64,000 bases of DNA from JAXMHN01 sp964578605 (GTDB lineage Bacteria; Verrucomicrobiota; Verrucomicrobiia; Limisphaerales; SIBE01): the NCBI GenBank assembly GCA_964578605.1, contig CAZODO010000019.1, positions 3,384 to 67,383 on the forward strand, given 5' to 3'. The notes under the pieces are model-generated. The model did not search any database. It saw nothing but the letters and a program-made list of their open reading frames with translations, and was not told the origin of the DNA. A program made the translations under genes and the position numbers. Shown here piece after piece: positions 1 to 8,319 of this stretch. The number at the start of each line of letters is the position of its first letter. Position 1 is the first letter of the stretch.

Positions 1-327
1 AGGAGGAATTTCGTCGGGCATCGTAGGCAATCCGACGCAATCGAAACTCATCTGCACACCTTCCAGTCCGCAGGTTTTCGCGCGATCGAGCCGTTGTTCG
101 AGGGTGCCGGTCCGAAAGGTCCCCAACAGGGCGCCGATCTGGATGGAAGAGGCAGGTTTCATGGGAGGTTCGCCGGCGGACGCATTGCCGGCTGGGAGGA
201 TGGGGCGCAATGTCTCGGCTGCGAAAGCGCTTCGTGCCGGGCTTGCCACCGCGGCGAGGGCGAACGCGGATGCCAGGAATTGGCGTCGAGAGCGGAGCGG
301 ATTCGGGGCCGGGAGGAGTTTGCGCAT
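1..327 (-). CDS. Tat-exported sugar phosphate isomerase/epimerase-like protein (3' end outside window)
   Basis: The frame opens at an ATG at 327 and runs off the left edge, so only the first 109 codons are visible. Residues about 11-35 form a twin-arginine leader (a Ser-Arg-Arg-Gln-Phe-Leu motif, then an Ala-rich hydrophobic stretch). The mature part starts an isomerase-like strand with GALLGTF, followed by a helix with RLDRAKTCGLEGVQMSFD. That pattern is typical of the first beta-alpha unit of xylose-isomerase-like TIM barrels (sugar phosphate isomerase/epimerase family). Such exported proteins are common in Verrucomicrobiota and Planctomycetes, and substrates are rarely known. The catalytic metal-binding residues lie outside the window, so the family call rests on the N-terminus only. 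A pseudopilin gene lies 51 bases upstream on the same strand. Confidence 0.65.
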   Translation of the reverse strand, partial: MRKLLPAPNPLRSRRQFLASAFALAAVASPARSAFAAETLRPILPAGNASAGEPPMKPASSIQIGALLGTFRTGTLEQRLDRAKTCGLEGVQMSFDCVGLPTMPDEIPP

Positions 328-378
328 ACGGTGTGGCTTGAGGCTATTCCAGCAGGGGGCAAACGCAAGCGATTCCCA

Positions 379-825
379 TCACTCCGGGTCGTTCGGCAGA
401 ATGAGATCGCCAATGGCAAAGACCCAGAACTGGTCACCCGCGCCGCAACCGCCGGAGGGAAGGACGACGATGGCGGGTTGATCGGCCGGATCGGTGCTGG
501 CGAACGGATGAAACTCGACGCAGTCGAGCTTCATCCATTCCTCGGCGGTGGCGCTGAGGTGGAGTTCGCGGATGAAGGCCTTCTTATCGAGCTTCCGGTG
601 ATTGGGGTTCGCGATGCGGTAGCGGGTGTATTGGGTCATCACTTCGCTCAGTCTCATCTCGATCCCGCCCGGGCCGCCCAGGTGTTCGCCCAGCCCACGC
701 GCCTTGCGCAAGGCCTTGCCCAGCGTGGGAAGCATCAGGCCCACCAGGATCAGGATGATCGTCATGACACAAAGGAGTTCGATCAAGGTGAACCCTCTCC
801 CGGGCCGACGATGTCCCTGTCTCAT
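379..825 (-). CDS. Type II secretion / type IV pilus-like pseudopilin
   Basis: This 148-residue protein has a classical class III prepilin leader. A short basic N-terminus (MRQGHRRPGRG) is followed by FTLIELL, with the predicted PilD cleavage between Gly11 and Phe12 and the conserved Glu at mature position 5. A single hydrophobic helix follows (roughly residues 12-35). The rest is a small globular domain with a Gly-Cys-Gly segment near the end. The ATG at 825 is preferred; a GTG at 858 would add 11 residues before the leader. Large families of such pseudopilins occur in Verrucomicrobiota genomes, and the exact system served is unknown. It may form a short transcription unit with the isomerase-like gene downstream. 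Confidence 0.8.
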   Translation of the reverse strand: MRQGHRRPGRGFTLIELLCVMTIILILVGLMLPTLGKALRKARGLGEHLGGPGGIEMRLSEVMTQYTRYRIANPNHRKLDKKAFIRELHLSATAEEWMKLDCVEFHPFASTDPADQPAIVVLPSGGCGAGDQFWVFAIGDLILPNDPE

Positions 826-958
826 GGAGATTGGAGCAGGCCACGGGGAAATCCTCACGGGGGCGGGCGCCTCGCGTGGCCCCGTCCGGGCGGTGGGATT
901 CCAGCTTTACCCACAGGGGCGAGCGTGTATGTTCTGCGAACTTGTCTGACTTGAGCTT

Positions 959-2095
959 ATGAGACGTTTGATCCCTTTCGGCAGGCGGTTGCTCGCGGGC
1001 AGCCTGGTTGCAGGCTGGGTGATAGCCCTGCAGGCGGCCGACCCCGTTCCGGCGCCCGCAAGCTCCAGCCAACCGGCCGCCGCGACCGCCGCATCGGCCG
1101 GCGACGCCGAAAAGGCATGGGCCGAGGTCTTGCGGAACGGCACCTTCCCGCAACCGCCAAAGACTTGGGAGACCGTGCCGCCGCCCGAGGCCGAGGTGGA
1201 AAAATTTCGCGCGACGGAATCGGCGCGGCTTGCCAGGGCTGCCGCACAAGCGGCGGAGTTTTACACGCGCTTTGCCCAAGACCCGCGGGTTGAAGAAGCG
1301 AAGGCGAAGGAGTACGAATTGCTCAGCGTCGCGGCGCAATTGGGCAACACCAATGTGCTGGAGCGTTTGGAATCGCTGGAGGCGGTCAAACTGAATGATC
1401 GTTCCCTGCCTGAGGAGGACCGTTTTCATATCGCGGCCACTGCGGCAAACCGCCGCGCGCTGGCCAAGATGCCGCAGGGCCGAGCCGCGGCGCTGGCGGA
1501 ACTCGAGAAAGGCGCGCGCTCATTGCTTGCCCAATTCCCGAACCGGACCGAGACCTACGAGATGCTGCAGATGGTGGCGTTGGAATCCGAGCCTGAAAAG
1601 GCGGTTCAACTGGCCAAGGAAATCAGCGCGAGCAACGCGCCGGCCGGGGTGAAAGAGGCGGTCAAGCCGCTGCGGATGGTTGGGCAACCGCTGGGGCTCC
1701 AGTTCAAGGCGGTGGATGGACGGGAAGTTGACCTGGCGAAGATGCGGGGCAAAGTGGTGTTGGTGGATTTCTGGGCGACCTGGTGCGGCCCTTGTGTGGA
1801 GGAATTGCCCAATGTGTTGAGCGCCTACGAAAAGCTGAATCCCAAAGGATTCGAGATCGTCGGCATCAGCTTCGACAAAGACAAGGACAGGCTTCTCACG
1901 TTTGTGAAGGATCACAAGATGACCTGGCTCCAGTATTTTGACGGGAAAGTCTGGGAGAACGAGTTCGGAAAACAATTCGGGATCCAGGGGATTCCTGCCA
2001 TGTGGCTCGTCGACAAGAAAGGCATCCTTCGCGATATTAACGCTCGGAATAAGCTCGCCGAGCGCGTGGAGAGGCTCCTGGCTGAGAATCCGTAG
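959..2095 (+). CDS. TlpA/ResA-type thioredoxin-fold protein, exported
   Basis: This 378-residue protein carries an N-terminal hydrophobic export segment (residues about 8-27). A long alpha-helical Ala/Glu-rich region (about 45-235) comes next, then a C-terminal thioredoxin fold of the peroxiredoxin-like TlpA family (about 240-378). The redox site WCGPC is at residues 275-279, preceded by VVLVDFWAT. The cis-proline region GIQGIPAMWLVD is also present. Such proteins reduce or oxidise thiols in the cell envelope, often in cytochrome c maturation, and a ccs-type maturation gene set lies elsewhere in this window. The helical N-terminal domain is longer than in classical TlpA and may bind partners. 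It is divergent from the pseudopilin gene and 14 bases upstream of mogA. Confidence 0.85.
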   Translation: MRRLIPFGRRLLAGSLVAGWVIALQAADPVPAPASSSQPAAATAASAGDAEKAWAEVLRNGTFPQPPKTWETVPPPEAEVEKFRATESARLARAAAQAAEFYTRFAQDPRVEEAKAKEYELLSVAAQLGNTNVLERLESLEAVKLNDRSLPEEDRFHIAATAANRRALAKMPQGRAAALAELEKGARSLLAQFPNRTETYEMLQMVALESEPEKAVQLAKEISASNAPAGVKEAVKPLRMVGQPLGLQFKAVDGREVDLAKMRGKVVLVDFWATWCGPCVEELPNVLSAYEKLNPKGFEIVGISFDKDKDRLLTFVKDHKMTWLQYFDGKVWENEFGKQFGIQGIPAMWLVDKKGILRDINARNKLAERVERLLAENP

Positions 2096-2109
2096 CCCAA
2101 CGCGTTGCC

Positions 2110-2592
2110 ATGAGGATACCCGTCGGCATTATCACCATTTCCGACCGGGCATCTCGAGGCCAGTATGAGGATCTCGGGGGTCCGGCGCTGAGGGCGGCGG
2201 TCGCCAAGCTTGGCTGGTCCGTCCTGGCCGACAGGCTCGTCCCGGACGACAAGCACGCGATTCAACGCGGGATCATTGAGCAGATCGACCAAGGCTGCCA
2301 ACTCATCCTGACCACCGGCGGAACGGGCATCGCCCCGCGCGACGTCACTCCCGAAGCGGTCCGCGAGATTGCCGCCCGGGAATTGCCCGGGTTTGGGGAG
2401 GTGATGCGGATGGAATCGCTCAAGATTACGCCCAACGCCATCCTGTCGAGGAGCCTGGCGGTTGTGGTTCGCCAAACGCTGGTCCTCTGCCTGCCGGGCA
2501 AGCCGGCCGGAGCCGTGGAATGCCTGGGCTTTGTGGCGGGCGCCGTGCCGCACGCGATCGAGGTTCTCCGGCAATTGCCCGCGAGTTGCTGA
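2110..2592 (+). CDS. mogA: Molybdopterin adenylyltransferase (MogA/MoaB family)
   Basis: The 160-residue protein matches the MogA/MoaB fold that adenylylates molybdopterin before molybdenum insertion in the cytoplasm. It begins with an IITISDRAS strand and carries the substrate-binding LTTGGTGIAPRDVTPEA segment. It ends with the LCLPGKPAGAVECL segment typical of this family. Length is normal. The start ATG lies 14 bases after the upstream thioredoxin-like gene, so the two may be co-transcribed. Separating MogA from MoaB needs a tree, because the motifs are shared. No other molybdenum cofactor gene is in the window. Confidence 0.88.
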   Translation: MRIPVGIITISDRASRGQYEDLGGPALRAAVAKLGWSVLADRLVPDDKHAIQRGIIEQIDQGCQLILTTGGTGIAPRDVTPEAVREIAARELPGFGEVMRMESLKITPNAILSRSLAVVVRQTLVLCLPGKPAGAVECLGFVAGAVPHAIEVLRQLPASC

Positions 2593-2600
2593 GAGGCTTT

Positions 2601-3797
2601 ATGGACTTGGAATCCCTGGTGGCGATGGCCAAGAGCAACGGGGCGAGCGATCTGCATCTCGAACCTGGGCTTCCGCCGGCTTTGCGAGTCCGGGGCACCC
2701 TGCGCACCGCGGGAGAACCGTTGGGTGCGCCCGTGCTGCTCGAATTGGCGAGGGACCTGATCGGTCCGGATCGCTGGCCCCTTTTTCTCGAGCGACGGTC
2801 CTTCGATTGTTCCCGGACGATCCGGGGTGTGCGCTGCCGGATCAATGTGCTTCAATCGTCACGCGGGGTTGGTTTTGCGATCCGCTTGCTGGCGTCGTTT
2901 CAAGCCACGCTTGAGACCCTTAATTTGCACCCCGACTTGCGCCGGATGGTCGCGAACACGCACGGGCTGATCCTGGTGAGCGGACCGACCGGCTGCGGGA
3001 AATCCTCCACGCTGGCCGCCATGATCCAGGAGATCAACCTGGCCGATGCGCGCCACATCGTGACCATCGAAAGCCCCATCGAATATACTTTCCGGCCCAG
3101 CCGGGCGTATATCCGGCAGCGCGAAGTGGGCCGGGACACGCCGAGTTTTGAGCAAGCGCTGCTGGATGCGTTGCGAGAAGACCCCGACGTTCTCATGGTC
3201 GGCGAAATGCGCGATCCGGAAACCATGCGCCTGACGCTGAACGCATCCGAGACCGGCCACCTGGTCCTGGCAACGGTCCATTCGGCAACGTGCGCCGAGG
3301 CTCTTCAGCGGATCGTCAGCGCGTTCCCGGCGGAAATCCAAGGCAATGTCGCCGCTCAGCTCGCGGACTGCATCGTGGGAGTGATCGCCCAGCGCCTTCG
3401 CTTTCGGTCCGATCTCAGTATCCGAGTGCCCGAGTGCGAGATTCTGACCCCAACGCACCCGATCAAGGCGTTCATTCGCAATCGCGAGTTCTTCCGGATC
3501 GTTTCGGTGCTCGAAACGGGCGCCGAGCACGGCATGTGGACCTTCGACCGATACCGCACGTGGCTGGATCGCAAAGCCGATTTCTACATTCCGGGACGCG
3601 ACGCCGAAGCTGCGGAAGGCGACGCGCCCGGGCCAGCTTCACCGGACCCGGGGTTGCCCTCCCTGCCGCCTGTTGCCAAGCCGGCGCCGGCGAAAGCGCC
3701 TCTGACGGCCGTGCCTCAACCCCCTTCCGGCGGCAAACCCGGCAGGATTGAGATTGAGCCCGAGGAAAGCCCGTTCGGGAAGATATTGAAGCGTTAA
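2601..3797 (+). CDS. PilT-type twitching motility ATPase with proline-rich C-terminal tail
   Basis: This 398-residue protein belongs to the PilT/PilU branch of the secretion ATPase superfamily, which powers type IV pilus retraction. The Walker A site GPTGCGKS is at residues 128-135, followed by the Asp box around IVTIESPIEY, Walker B around DVLMVGEMRD and the His box GHLVLATVHS. The N-terminal SDLHLEPG segment is also typical. ATG 2601 is chosen because it fits the family N-terminus (MDLESLVAMAKSNGASDLHL) and starts 8 bases after the mogA stop. The last 70 or so residues are Pro/Ala rich and end in a charged segment, which standard PilT lacks. Whether it acts as PilT, PilU or another variant is open. 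Confidence 0.88.
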   Translation: MDLESLVAMAKSNGASDLHLEPGLPPALRVRGTLRTAGEPLGAPVLLELARDLIGPDRWPLFLERRSFDCSRTIRGVRCRINVLQSSRGVGFAIRLLASFQATLETLNLHPDLRRMVANTHGLILVSGPTGCGKSSTLAAMIQEINLADARHIVTIESPIEYTFRPSRAYIRQREVGRDTPSFEQALLDALREDPDVLMVGEMRDPETMRLTLNASETGHLVLATVHSATCAEALQRIVSAFPAEIQGNVAAQLADCIVGVIAQRLRFRSDLSIRVPECEILTPTHPIKAFIRNREFFRIVSVLETGAEHGMWTFDRYRTWLDRKADFYIPGRDAEAAEGDAPGPASPDPGLPSLPPVAKPAPAKAPLTAVPQPPSGGKPGRIEIEPEESPFGKILKR

Positions 3798-4224
3798 CAC
3801 CATGCTCCACAGGCGGTCTTTGCCGGGTAAAACTTCCTCTCCGGAACAGCGACCCTTGGCCACCAATACGTCTAGCGCGGCGGCACTCTCCAAGGCCGAA
3901 CCCCGGGCGATATCAAAAAACCGGCATCGGTCCGCGCCGGTGAGCTGATCGTTCCCCTCCGCGATATTCTGTGGGATGGAGGGGCTGGAATGTCAGAGAG
4001 AAAAACCTGAGATGCGCCCGGCGCCGATCGGGGGCGAACCTGCCGATTGACAAAGCCCGGGGGGGACTTACCATAGCGTTGGATTTGATTCGGGTGGCGG
4101 TACGTTTCTTCAGCGGGGTTCCCCACCCCCACCTCCTTGGCGTCTGCTGCCCGAATCCTTTCAAGCCGGATTCCCGATCACAGCCGCCCGAGGCGCCAAT
4201 GCAGCTTTCGAATCCGAGCCGGAC
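3798..4224. other. Intergenic stretch, no supported gene
   Basis: This 427-base stretch lies between the convergent pilT-like and LapA-like genes. Short open frames exist on both strands, but none shows a recognisable domain, a signal peptide or an obvious ribosome binding site. It contains several GC-rich short inverted repeats and runs of G near 4060. No RNA gene or mobile element is recognised. Confidence 0.5.
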
Positions 4225-4476
4225 TTATCGGCTGCTCTTGGATTTGCTCACCGAACTGCCGCTTCCGCGCTTCCCTCCGGCAGTCAACACGGTCCCGGTC
4301 AGAACCCCGACAGCAAAGAAGCCGAAGTACATAATGGCCGCGGGCTGCGACACAGGCTTTCGGACAAGCGGCGGAAGCTGGAACGGAACGGATGACCTGT
4401 TATGCATCCCCATGACGACGAGCAAGAGGAGCACCAGCATCAGGAAAAGGGTTTTCAGGAGAAGCTTAGCATTCAT
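4225..4476 (-). CDS. Small LapA-like (DUF1049-type) inner membrane protein
   Basis: The 83-residue product has two clear membrane helices. One is at the N-terminus (residues about 4-24, very Leu/Val rich), the other at about 48-66 (IMYFGFFAVGVLTGTVL). Between them is a short loop with an N-R-x-x-V-x-F pattern. This layout and the Gly-rich second helix resemble the LapA domain (lipopolysaccharide assembly protein A), often found as tiny orphan proteins. The tail is Ser/Lys rich and cytoplasmic. It is divergent from the cobalamin adenosyltransferase gene. Function is inferred from family resemblance only. Confidence 0.65.
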   Translation of the reverse strand: MNAKLLLKTLFLMLVLLLLVVMGMHNRSSVPFQLPPLVRKPVSQPAAIMYFGFFAVGVLTGTVLTAGGKRGSGSSVSKSKSSR

Positions 4477-4551
4477 AACGCCGATATTGCCTGCGGACCA
4501 TATGAAATGGCCTTGCGAGCGTCAATGGCCTTATGGCTAAATGAACCTTCC

Positions 4552-5103
4552 ATGGGCATTGTGACCAAAACAGGCGACACCGGAATGACCGCCCTCATGT
4601 TCAACCGCCGCGTGCCAAAGACGCATCCGCGTGTGGAAGCGTATGGGACCGTGGATGAACTGAACTGTGCGATCGGGTTGGCGCGCGCCACCGCGGACGA
4701 CACCGGCGTGCAGGAGCGGCTCCGATGGGTGCAGCAGGATCTGGTGGCTCTCATGGGCGAACTGGCCACCGCCCGCGAAGACCATCACCGGTTCGTCAAT
4801 GCCGGACTCGCCCGGCTCACGCCCGAGATGACCAGCAAACTCGACCGCTGGATCGAGGAACTCGAATCGAAATCCGTCCGCTTTCACGGATGGGCAACCC
4901 CAGGGGCCACGCTGCATTCCGCCGCTCTGGAGGTGGCTCGGACTGTGTGCCGGCGCGCTGAACGCCGCGTTTGCACCCTGCAGGAGAGCGCCGAAGTCCA
5001 GAATGCGGAAATCGCCGTCTTTCTAAATCGCCTGTCGGATCTGCTTTGGCTCTTGGCGCGTTCGGCCGAGCCGCCACCCCCATCCCAAACCCAGCTCACG
5101 TAG
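4552..5103 (+). CDS. Cob(I)alamin adenosyltransferase, PduO type
   Basis: The 183-residue protein matches the PduO/MMAB family, which transfers the adenosyl group of ATP to cob(I)alamin to make coenzyme B12. Family marks are the N-terminal TKTGDTG nucleotide-binding segment, EAYGTVDELN, and the C-terminal helix with a RRAERRV patch followed by FLNRLSDLLW. ATG 4552 is preferred over the longer frame from 4402, because family proteins begin just before TKTGD. It is convergent with queA (16 bases apart). No other B12 genes are in the window, so it probably serves salvage. Confidence 0.92.
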   Translation: MGIVTKTGDTGMTALMFNRRVPKTHPRVEAYGTVDELNCAIGLARATADDTGVQERLRWVQQDLVALMGELATAREDHHRFVNAGLARLTPEMTSKLDRWIEELESKSVRFHGWATPGATLHSAALEVARTVCRRAERRVCTLQESAEVQNAEIAVFLNRLSDLLWLLARSAEPPPPSQTQLT

Positions 5104-5119
5104 ACGGGGCCAAAGCCGC

Positions 5120-6187
5120 TCAGACGATCAGCATCGCATCCCCATAGCTGAAGAACCGGTATTCCCGGCGAACCGCTTCCTCATACGCCGCCCGGACCAG
5201 GTTCGTTCCACGCGTTTGGCCAGGCGCCGCAAATGCGCTCACGAGCATGAGCAAAGTGGAGCGGGGGAGATGGAAGTTTGTCAGCAGCGCTCCGACGACT
5301 TGGAACGTGAACGGCGGATAGATGAAAATGCGGGTGCGCCCTTCCGTGGGGACCAAGCGACCCTTGTGGAGAGCCGCAACGCTTTCAAGCACGCGGACAC
5401 TCGTCGTCCCCACGGCCACAATCCGGCGGCCTTGGCTGCGCGCCGCATCGATCCGAGCGGCTGTTTGGGCACTCAGTTCAAAGCGCTCCTCGTGCATCGT
5501 GTGTTGGGTGAGATTCGCCACTTTCACGGGCGCGAAGGTCCCTAAACCCACGTGCAGCGTGAGTTCTTCGATTTGAATTCCTTGCCCGCGCAGTTCCGCG
5601 AGCATTTCCTCCGTGAAATGCAGTCCCGCGGTGGGAGCCGCAACAGAACCTGTTCGGCTCGCAAATACGGTTTGATATCGGTTTCGGTCCTCCGGTTCCG
5701 GCGGACGCACGATGTAGGGCGGGAGCGGGACCTCGGCGAGTTCGTCAAGGAGCGTTGCGATATCGCTGGTGCCCTTGAACTGCAAGCAGCAGTGACCTTC
5801 GGCATTCTTTTCTGTGACCACACCCGCGACCGTCTGCGCGTCGTCGCGGGCCTTGAACACGAGCCGGCTTCCCGGACGCACGCGCTTGCCCGGACGCAAG
5901 AGAGTCCACCATAGATTGGTCGAGACCTCCTCCAGAAGCAGAATTTCTACCTGGCCCCCGCTTCCGGCTTTCTGTCCCCGCAGTCGCGCGGGGAAAACCC
6001 TGGTATTGTTGAGCACGAGCACATCGCCAGGGCGGAGGAATCGGCTGATATCGCGGATGTTGGCGCAAGGGATGATTTCGCCGGATGCCCTGTCGAGCAC
6101 CAGCAGCCGGGATTGATCGCGGGCAGGGGCAGGACGCTGAGCGATGAGACGTTCCGGGAGGTGGAAATCAAAGTCAGCGGATCGCAT
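5120..6187 (-). CDS. queA: S-adenosylmethionine:tRNA ribosyltransferase-isomerase
   Basis: The 355-residue protein is full length for QueA, which transfers and isomerises the ribosyl part of S-adenosylmethionine onto preQ1-modified tRNA to make epoxyqueuosine. Typical segments are FDFHLPERLIAQRP at the N-terminus, VLNNTRVFPARL, GLHFTEEML, LHVGLGTFAPV, and the C-terminal NFHLPRSTLLMLVSAF. It is divergent from the mraZ-led cluster with a roughly 120-base purine-rich spacer before the mraZ promoter region. No neighbouring queuosine genes were seen. Confidence 0.95.
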   Translation of the reverse strand: MRSADFDFHLPERLIAQRPAPARDQSRLLVLDRASGEIIPCANIRDISRFLRPGDVLVLNNTRVFPARLRGQKAGSGGQVEILLLEEVSTNLWWTLLRPGKRVRPGSRLVFKARDDAQTVAGVVTEKNAEGHCCLQFKGTSDIATLLDELAEVPLPPYIVRPPEPEDRNRYQTVFASRTGSVAAPTAGLHFTEEMLAELRGQGIQIEELTLHVGLGTFAPVKVANLTQHTMHEERFELSAQTAARIDAARSQGRRIVAVGTTSVRVLESVAALHKGRLVPTEGRTRIFIYPPFTFQVVGALLTNFHLPRSTLLMLVSAFAAPGQTRGTNLVRAAYEEAVRREYRFFSYGDAMLIV

Positions 6188-6301
6188 TTTGTCAAAGAAT
6201 GCTCGACAGAAAGGGAAAAAACAGGAAAGAAAGCGGTCGACGTGCGAACAGGTTGTGAATAAGAGGTGATTACAAAGCGAACAACTACTGTCGCTATTTA
6301 G

Positions 6302-6331
6302 TTGACGTTGGTGGGGGAAAATGGGTAGAAA
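6302..6331 (+). promoter_or_regulatory. Candidate promoter for the dcw cluster
   Basis: A TTGACG hexamer at 6302-6307 and a TAGAAA hexamer at 6326-6331 are separated by 18 bases, giving a plausible sigma-70-like promoter. The MraZ boxes sit between and just after these elements, as in the known Escherichia coli mra promoter. The predicted transcript would start near 6338 and leave about 45 bases before the mraZ ATG. Confidence 0.4.
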
Positions 6332-6346
6332 TGGGGCGTTATGGGA
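6312..6346 (+). promoter_or_regulatory. MraZ operator: four TGGGN boxes with exact 10-base spacing
   Basis: TGGGG (6312), TGGGT (6322), TGGGG (6332) and TGGGA (6342) form four direct TGGGN boxes, each followed by a 5-base spacer, giving a perfect 10-base period. In Escherichia coli MraZ is known to bind three such TGGGN repeats upstream of its own gene and to repress the cluster. A further G-run at 6352 continues the phase. The same boxes rule out the upstream ATG at 6321 as the mraZ start. Confidence 0.88.
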
Positions 6347-6383
6347 TAACAGGGGGCGAAATGCCCTTGGTAGTGGGTTGAAA

Positions 6384-6854
6384 ATGTCAGCGAGCGCGTC
6401 CAGCGGTGCATTTATCTATTATACCTCGCTCTATCGTCATGGCGTTGACGAGAAGCGCCGCGTGCAGATTCCGGCGAAGTGGCGACCGGCCGACGCTTCG
6501 GTTGAGTTCACCCTCATTCTCTGGCCGAAAGGCACCATGCTTGAAGCGTGTTTGCTGGTGCTTCCGCCAGCCGAATGGGACGCACTTGTTCAGAAACTCA
6601 AAGCGTTGCCGTTTGCCGACCCTAAGGCACAGGAACTCCGCCGAATTATCGGACGGAACTCCGATCGCGTTACGGTCGATAAATCCGGCCGCATCTGCCT
6701 GCCCGAGGAAATGGCGAAAGCCGCCGCCATTGAGGACCGGGCGGTCTTGTTGGGCATGGTGGACCGGTTCGAGATCTGGAACCCGGAACGATACCAGGAA
6801 ATTAGCGCTGCGGATACCGATGAACGGCAGCTCGACGTCTTTCGCCAAATCTGA
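6384..6854 (+). CDS. mraZ: Transcriptional regulator MraZ
   Basis: This 156-residue protein heads the division and cell-wall cluster. MraZ has two AbrB-like swapped-hairpin repeats, and both are visible. The first carries VDEKRRVQIPAKWR (residues about 21-34). The second carries the equivalent VDKSGRICLPEEMAKAA (about 98-114). The canonical D-x-K-x-R-x-x-x-P pattern is intact in both halves. ATG 6384 is selected because an earlier in-frame ATG (6321) falls inside the operator. It probably autoregulates through the four upstream TGGGN boxes. The next gene starts 6 bases after its stop. Confidence 0.95.
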   Translation: MSASASSGAFIYYTSLYRHGVDEKRRVQIPAKWRPADASVEFTLILWPKGTMLEACLLVLPPAEWDALVQKLKALPFADPKAQELRRIIGRNSDRVTVDKSGRICLPEEMAKAAAIEDRAVLLGMVDRFEIWNPERYQEISAADTDERQLDVFRQI

Positions 6855-6860
6855 GCCAAT

Positions 6861-7445
6861 ATGAGCTTTATGCGTTTACTCGCGGCGGGGCGCTCGGTGA
6901 AGGGCATAAGAAAGGAACCGGGACCTTACCGGATGAATCAGGAGAGTCTTCTCCCCAGGTTTAACGCCGTCTCCAAAGGCGCGCCTGACGATGGCCAGGC
7001 GTCCGAGACGCAAACGGTGCCAGCTCCGCTGGCGGATGCGGCAGCGAATGATGCTGCTTGCCAGATCGTCGGGCAAGGGGAACCCCGTGCCGATGTCCTC
7101 AAGTTGGGCTGGCTCCGCCGGGCGATCAGCGGCGTGTTTCGAAGAAACACCCGCAACGGCGGCGACGCAGCCCGCGAGAGGAGGCGCTCGGTTCAGGGCC
7201 AGCCGTCTCTGGACACGGTGCGCGTTGTTCGCAATGACCTCACGGACACTGACTCCGAGGTCGCGTCCCGTCAGACCATGGCAGGGCAGAGTGCGGTTCC
7301 GCACCAGCCGCACGGGATGGTTTGGAACCGGTTAAGTGCGCGGCTGCTTAGGCAGGCGGCGGAGGAATTCAGCGAGCTGCAAAAACAACGTGGAAAACTT
7401 CTCTCACAAGCCGGTAATGGTCGCGGAGGTGCTCGCGGCTCTTAG
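6861..7445 (+). CDS. Unrecognised protein between mraZ and rsmH
   Basis: The 194-residue product has no domain I can name. Its N-terminus (MSFMRLLAAGRSVKG) looks like a short amphipathic, basic segment. A basic patch (RRAISGVFRRNTRNG) lies near residues 85-100, and the rest is polar and low complexity. Its place in the cluster, 6 bases after mraZ and overlapping rsmH by 56 to 110 bases depending on the rsmH start, supports real translation. It has no membrane segment or signal peptide. A role linked to division or chromosome placement would be a guess. Confidence 0.6.
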   Translation: MSFMRLLAAGRSVKGIRKEPGPYRMNQESLLPRFNAVSKGAPDDGQASETQTVPAPLADAAANDAACQIVGQGEPRADVLKLGWLRRAISGVFRRNTRNGGDAARERRRSVQGQPSLDTVRVVRNDLTDTDSEVASRQTMAGQSAVPHQPHGMVWNRLSARLLRQAAEEFSELQKQRGKLLSQAGNGRGGARGS

Positions 7446-8319
7446 ACCTTGTTCCGGAGGGGTTTATGTCGATGGGACCCTTGGCGGAGGCGGACATGCG
7501 GAAGCGATGCTCGAAGCCAGCGCGCCTGACGGAAAGCTCTATGGCTGTGACCGGGATGCTCAGGCCGTGGACGCGGTGGCCCGTCGCCTGGCGCGGTTCG
7601 CGGGGCGCTGGGAAGTTCGGCGTGAGCCCTTTGAGGAATTGGCGGACTGGGTGCCGCCGGGCAGTGTCGACGGAGCGCTGCTTGACCTGGGCCTAAGCTC
7701 TCCGCAAATCGATCAACCCGAGCGCGGGTTCAGTTTTCAATACGAAGGACCGCTTGATATGCGGATGGACACACGGCAGTCCCTAACGGCGGAGGGGTTG
7801 GTGAACGAAGCCAGCCCCCAGGACCTCGCGCGCTGGTTCCGAGAATTGGCCGGCGAGCCTCAGGCTGTCCGCCTGGCCCGTGCCATCGAGCAGGCGCGCC
7901 GAACGGCCCCGATCCGCACGACCACGGCGCTCGCGTCCCTTATCGAACGCGCCGCGCCGCGCCGGGGGGCGCGAATCCATCCGGCGACGCGTGTGTTCCA
8001 GGCGCTGCGGATGGTGGTGAACGATGAACTGGGGATGCTGGACCGGGGAATGAAAGGGATCTGGCCTTTGTTGAAGCGGGGAGGGCGCCTGGCCGTGATC
8101 ACCTTCCATTCTCTGGAGGATCGGATGGTTAAGGAATTTGGTCGCGAGCGGGTTCGCGACTATGCCATTCCAGGCAAGGTGGACATTCCCGAGCTTCGCC
8201 AGCCTGTGGCCCCGCAAGGCGTCTGGGTCAGTCGAAAGGCGATTCAGCCTTCGGAAGAGGAAGTTGCGGAGAATCCGAGGAGCCGAAGTGCGCAGCTCCG
8301 TGTGATAGAGAGGATTTAG
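7390..8319 (+). CDS. rsmH: 16S rRNA (cytosine(1402)-N(4))-methyltransferase
   Basis: The 309-residue protein is RsmH (MraW), the S-adenosylmethionine-dependent enzyme that methylates C1402 of 16S rRNA. It begins with the family hallmark FSHKPVMVAEVL, then VDGTLGGGGHAEAML (methyl donor site). ALLDLGLSSPQID, RGFSF, HPATRVFQALRMVVNDEL and ITFHSLEDRMVK follow. A GTG at 7390 places the start just before FSHKPVM. Another GTG at 7336 would add 18 basic residues that the family lacks. The gene overlaps the unknown upstream frame by 56 bases and its stop abuts the ftsL ATG directly, so coupling is likely. Confidence 0.95.
   Translation: MENFSHKPVMVAEVLAALRPCSGGVYVDGTLGGGGHAEAMLEASAPDGKLYGCDRDAQAVDAVARRLARFAGRWEVRREPFEELADWVPPGSVDGALLDLGLSSPQIDQPERGFSFQYEGPLDMRMDTRQSLTAEGLVNEASPQDLARWFRELAGEPQAVRLARAIEQARRTAPIRTTTALASLIERAAPRRGARIHPATRVFQALRMVVNDELGMLDRGMKGIWPLLKRGGRLAVITFHSLEDRMVKEFGRERVRDYAIPGKVDIPELRQPVAPQGVWVSRKAIQPSEEEVAENPRSRSAQLRVIERI

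Noticed and set aside
94..954. 286-codon plus-strand frame
   Set aside because: It is antisense to the pseudopilin and isomerase-like genes, which have clear signal sequences.
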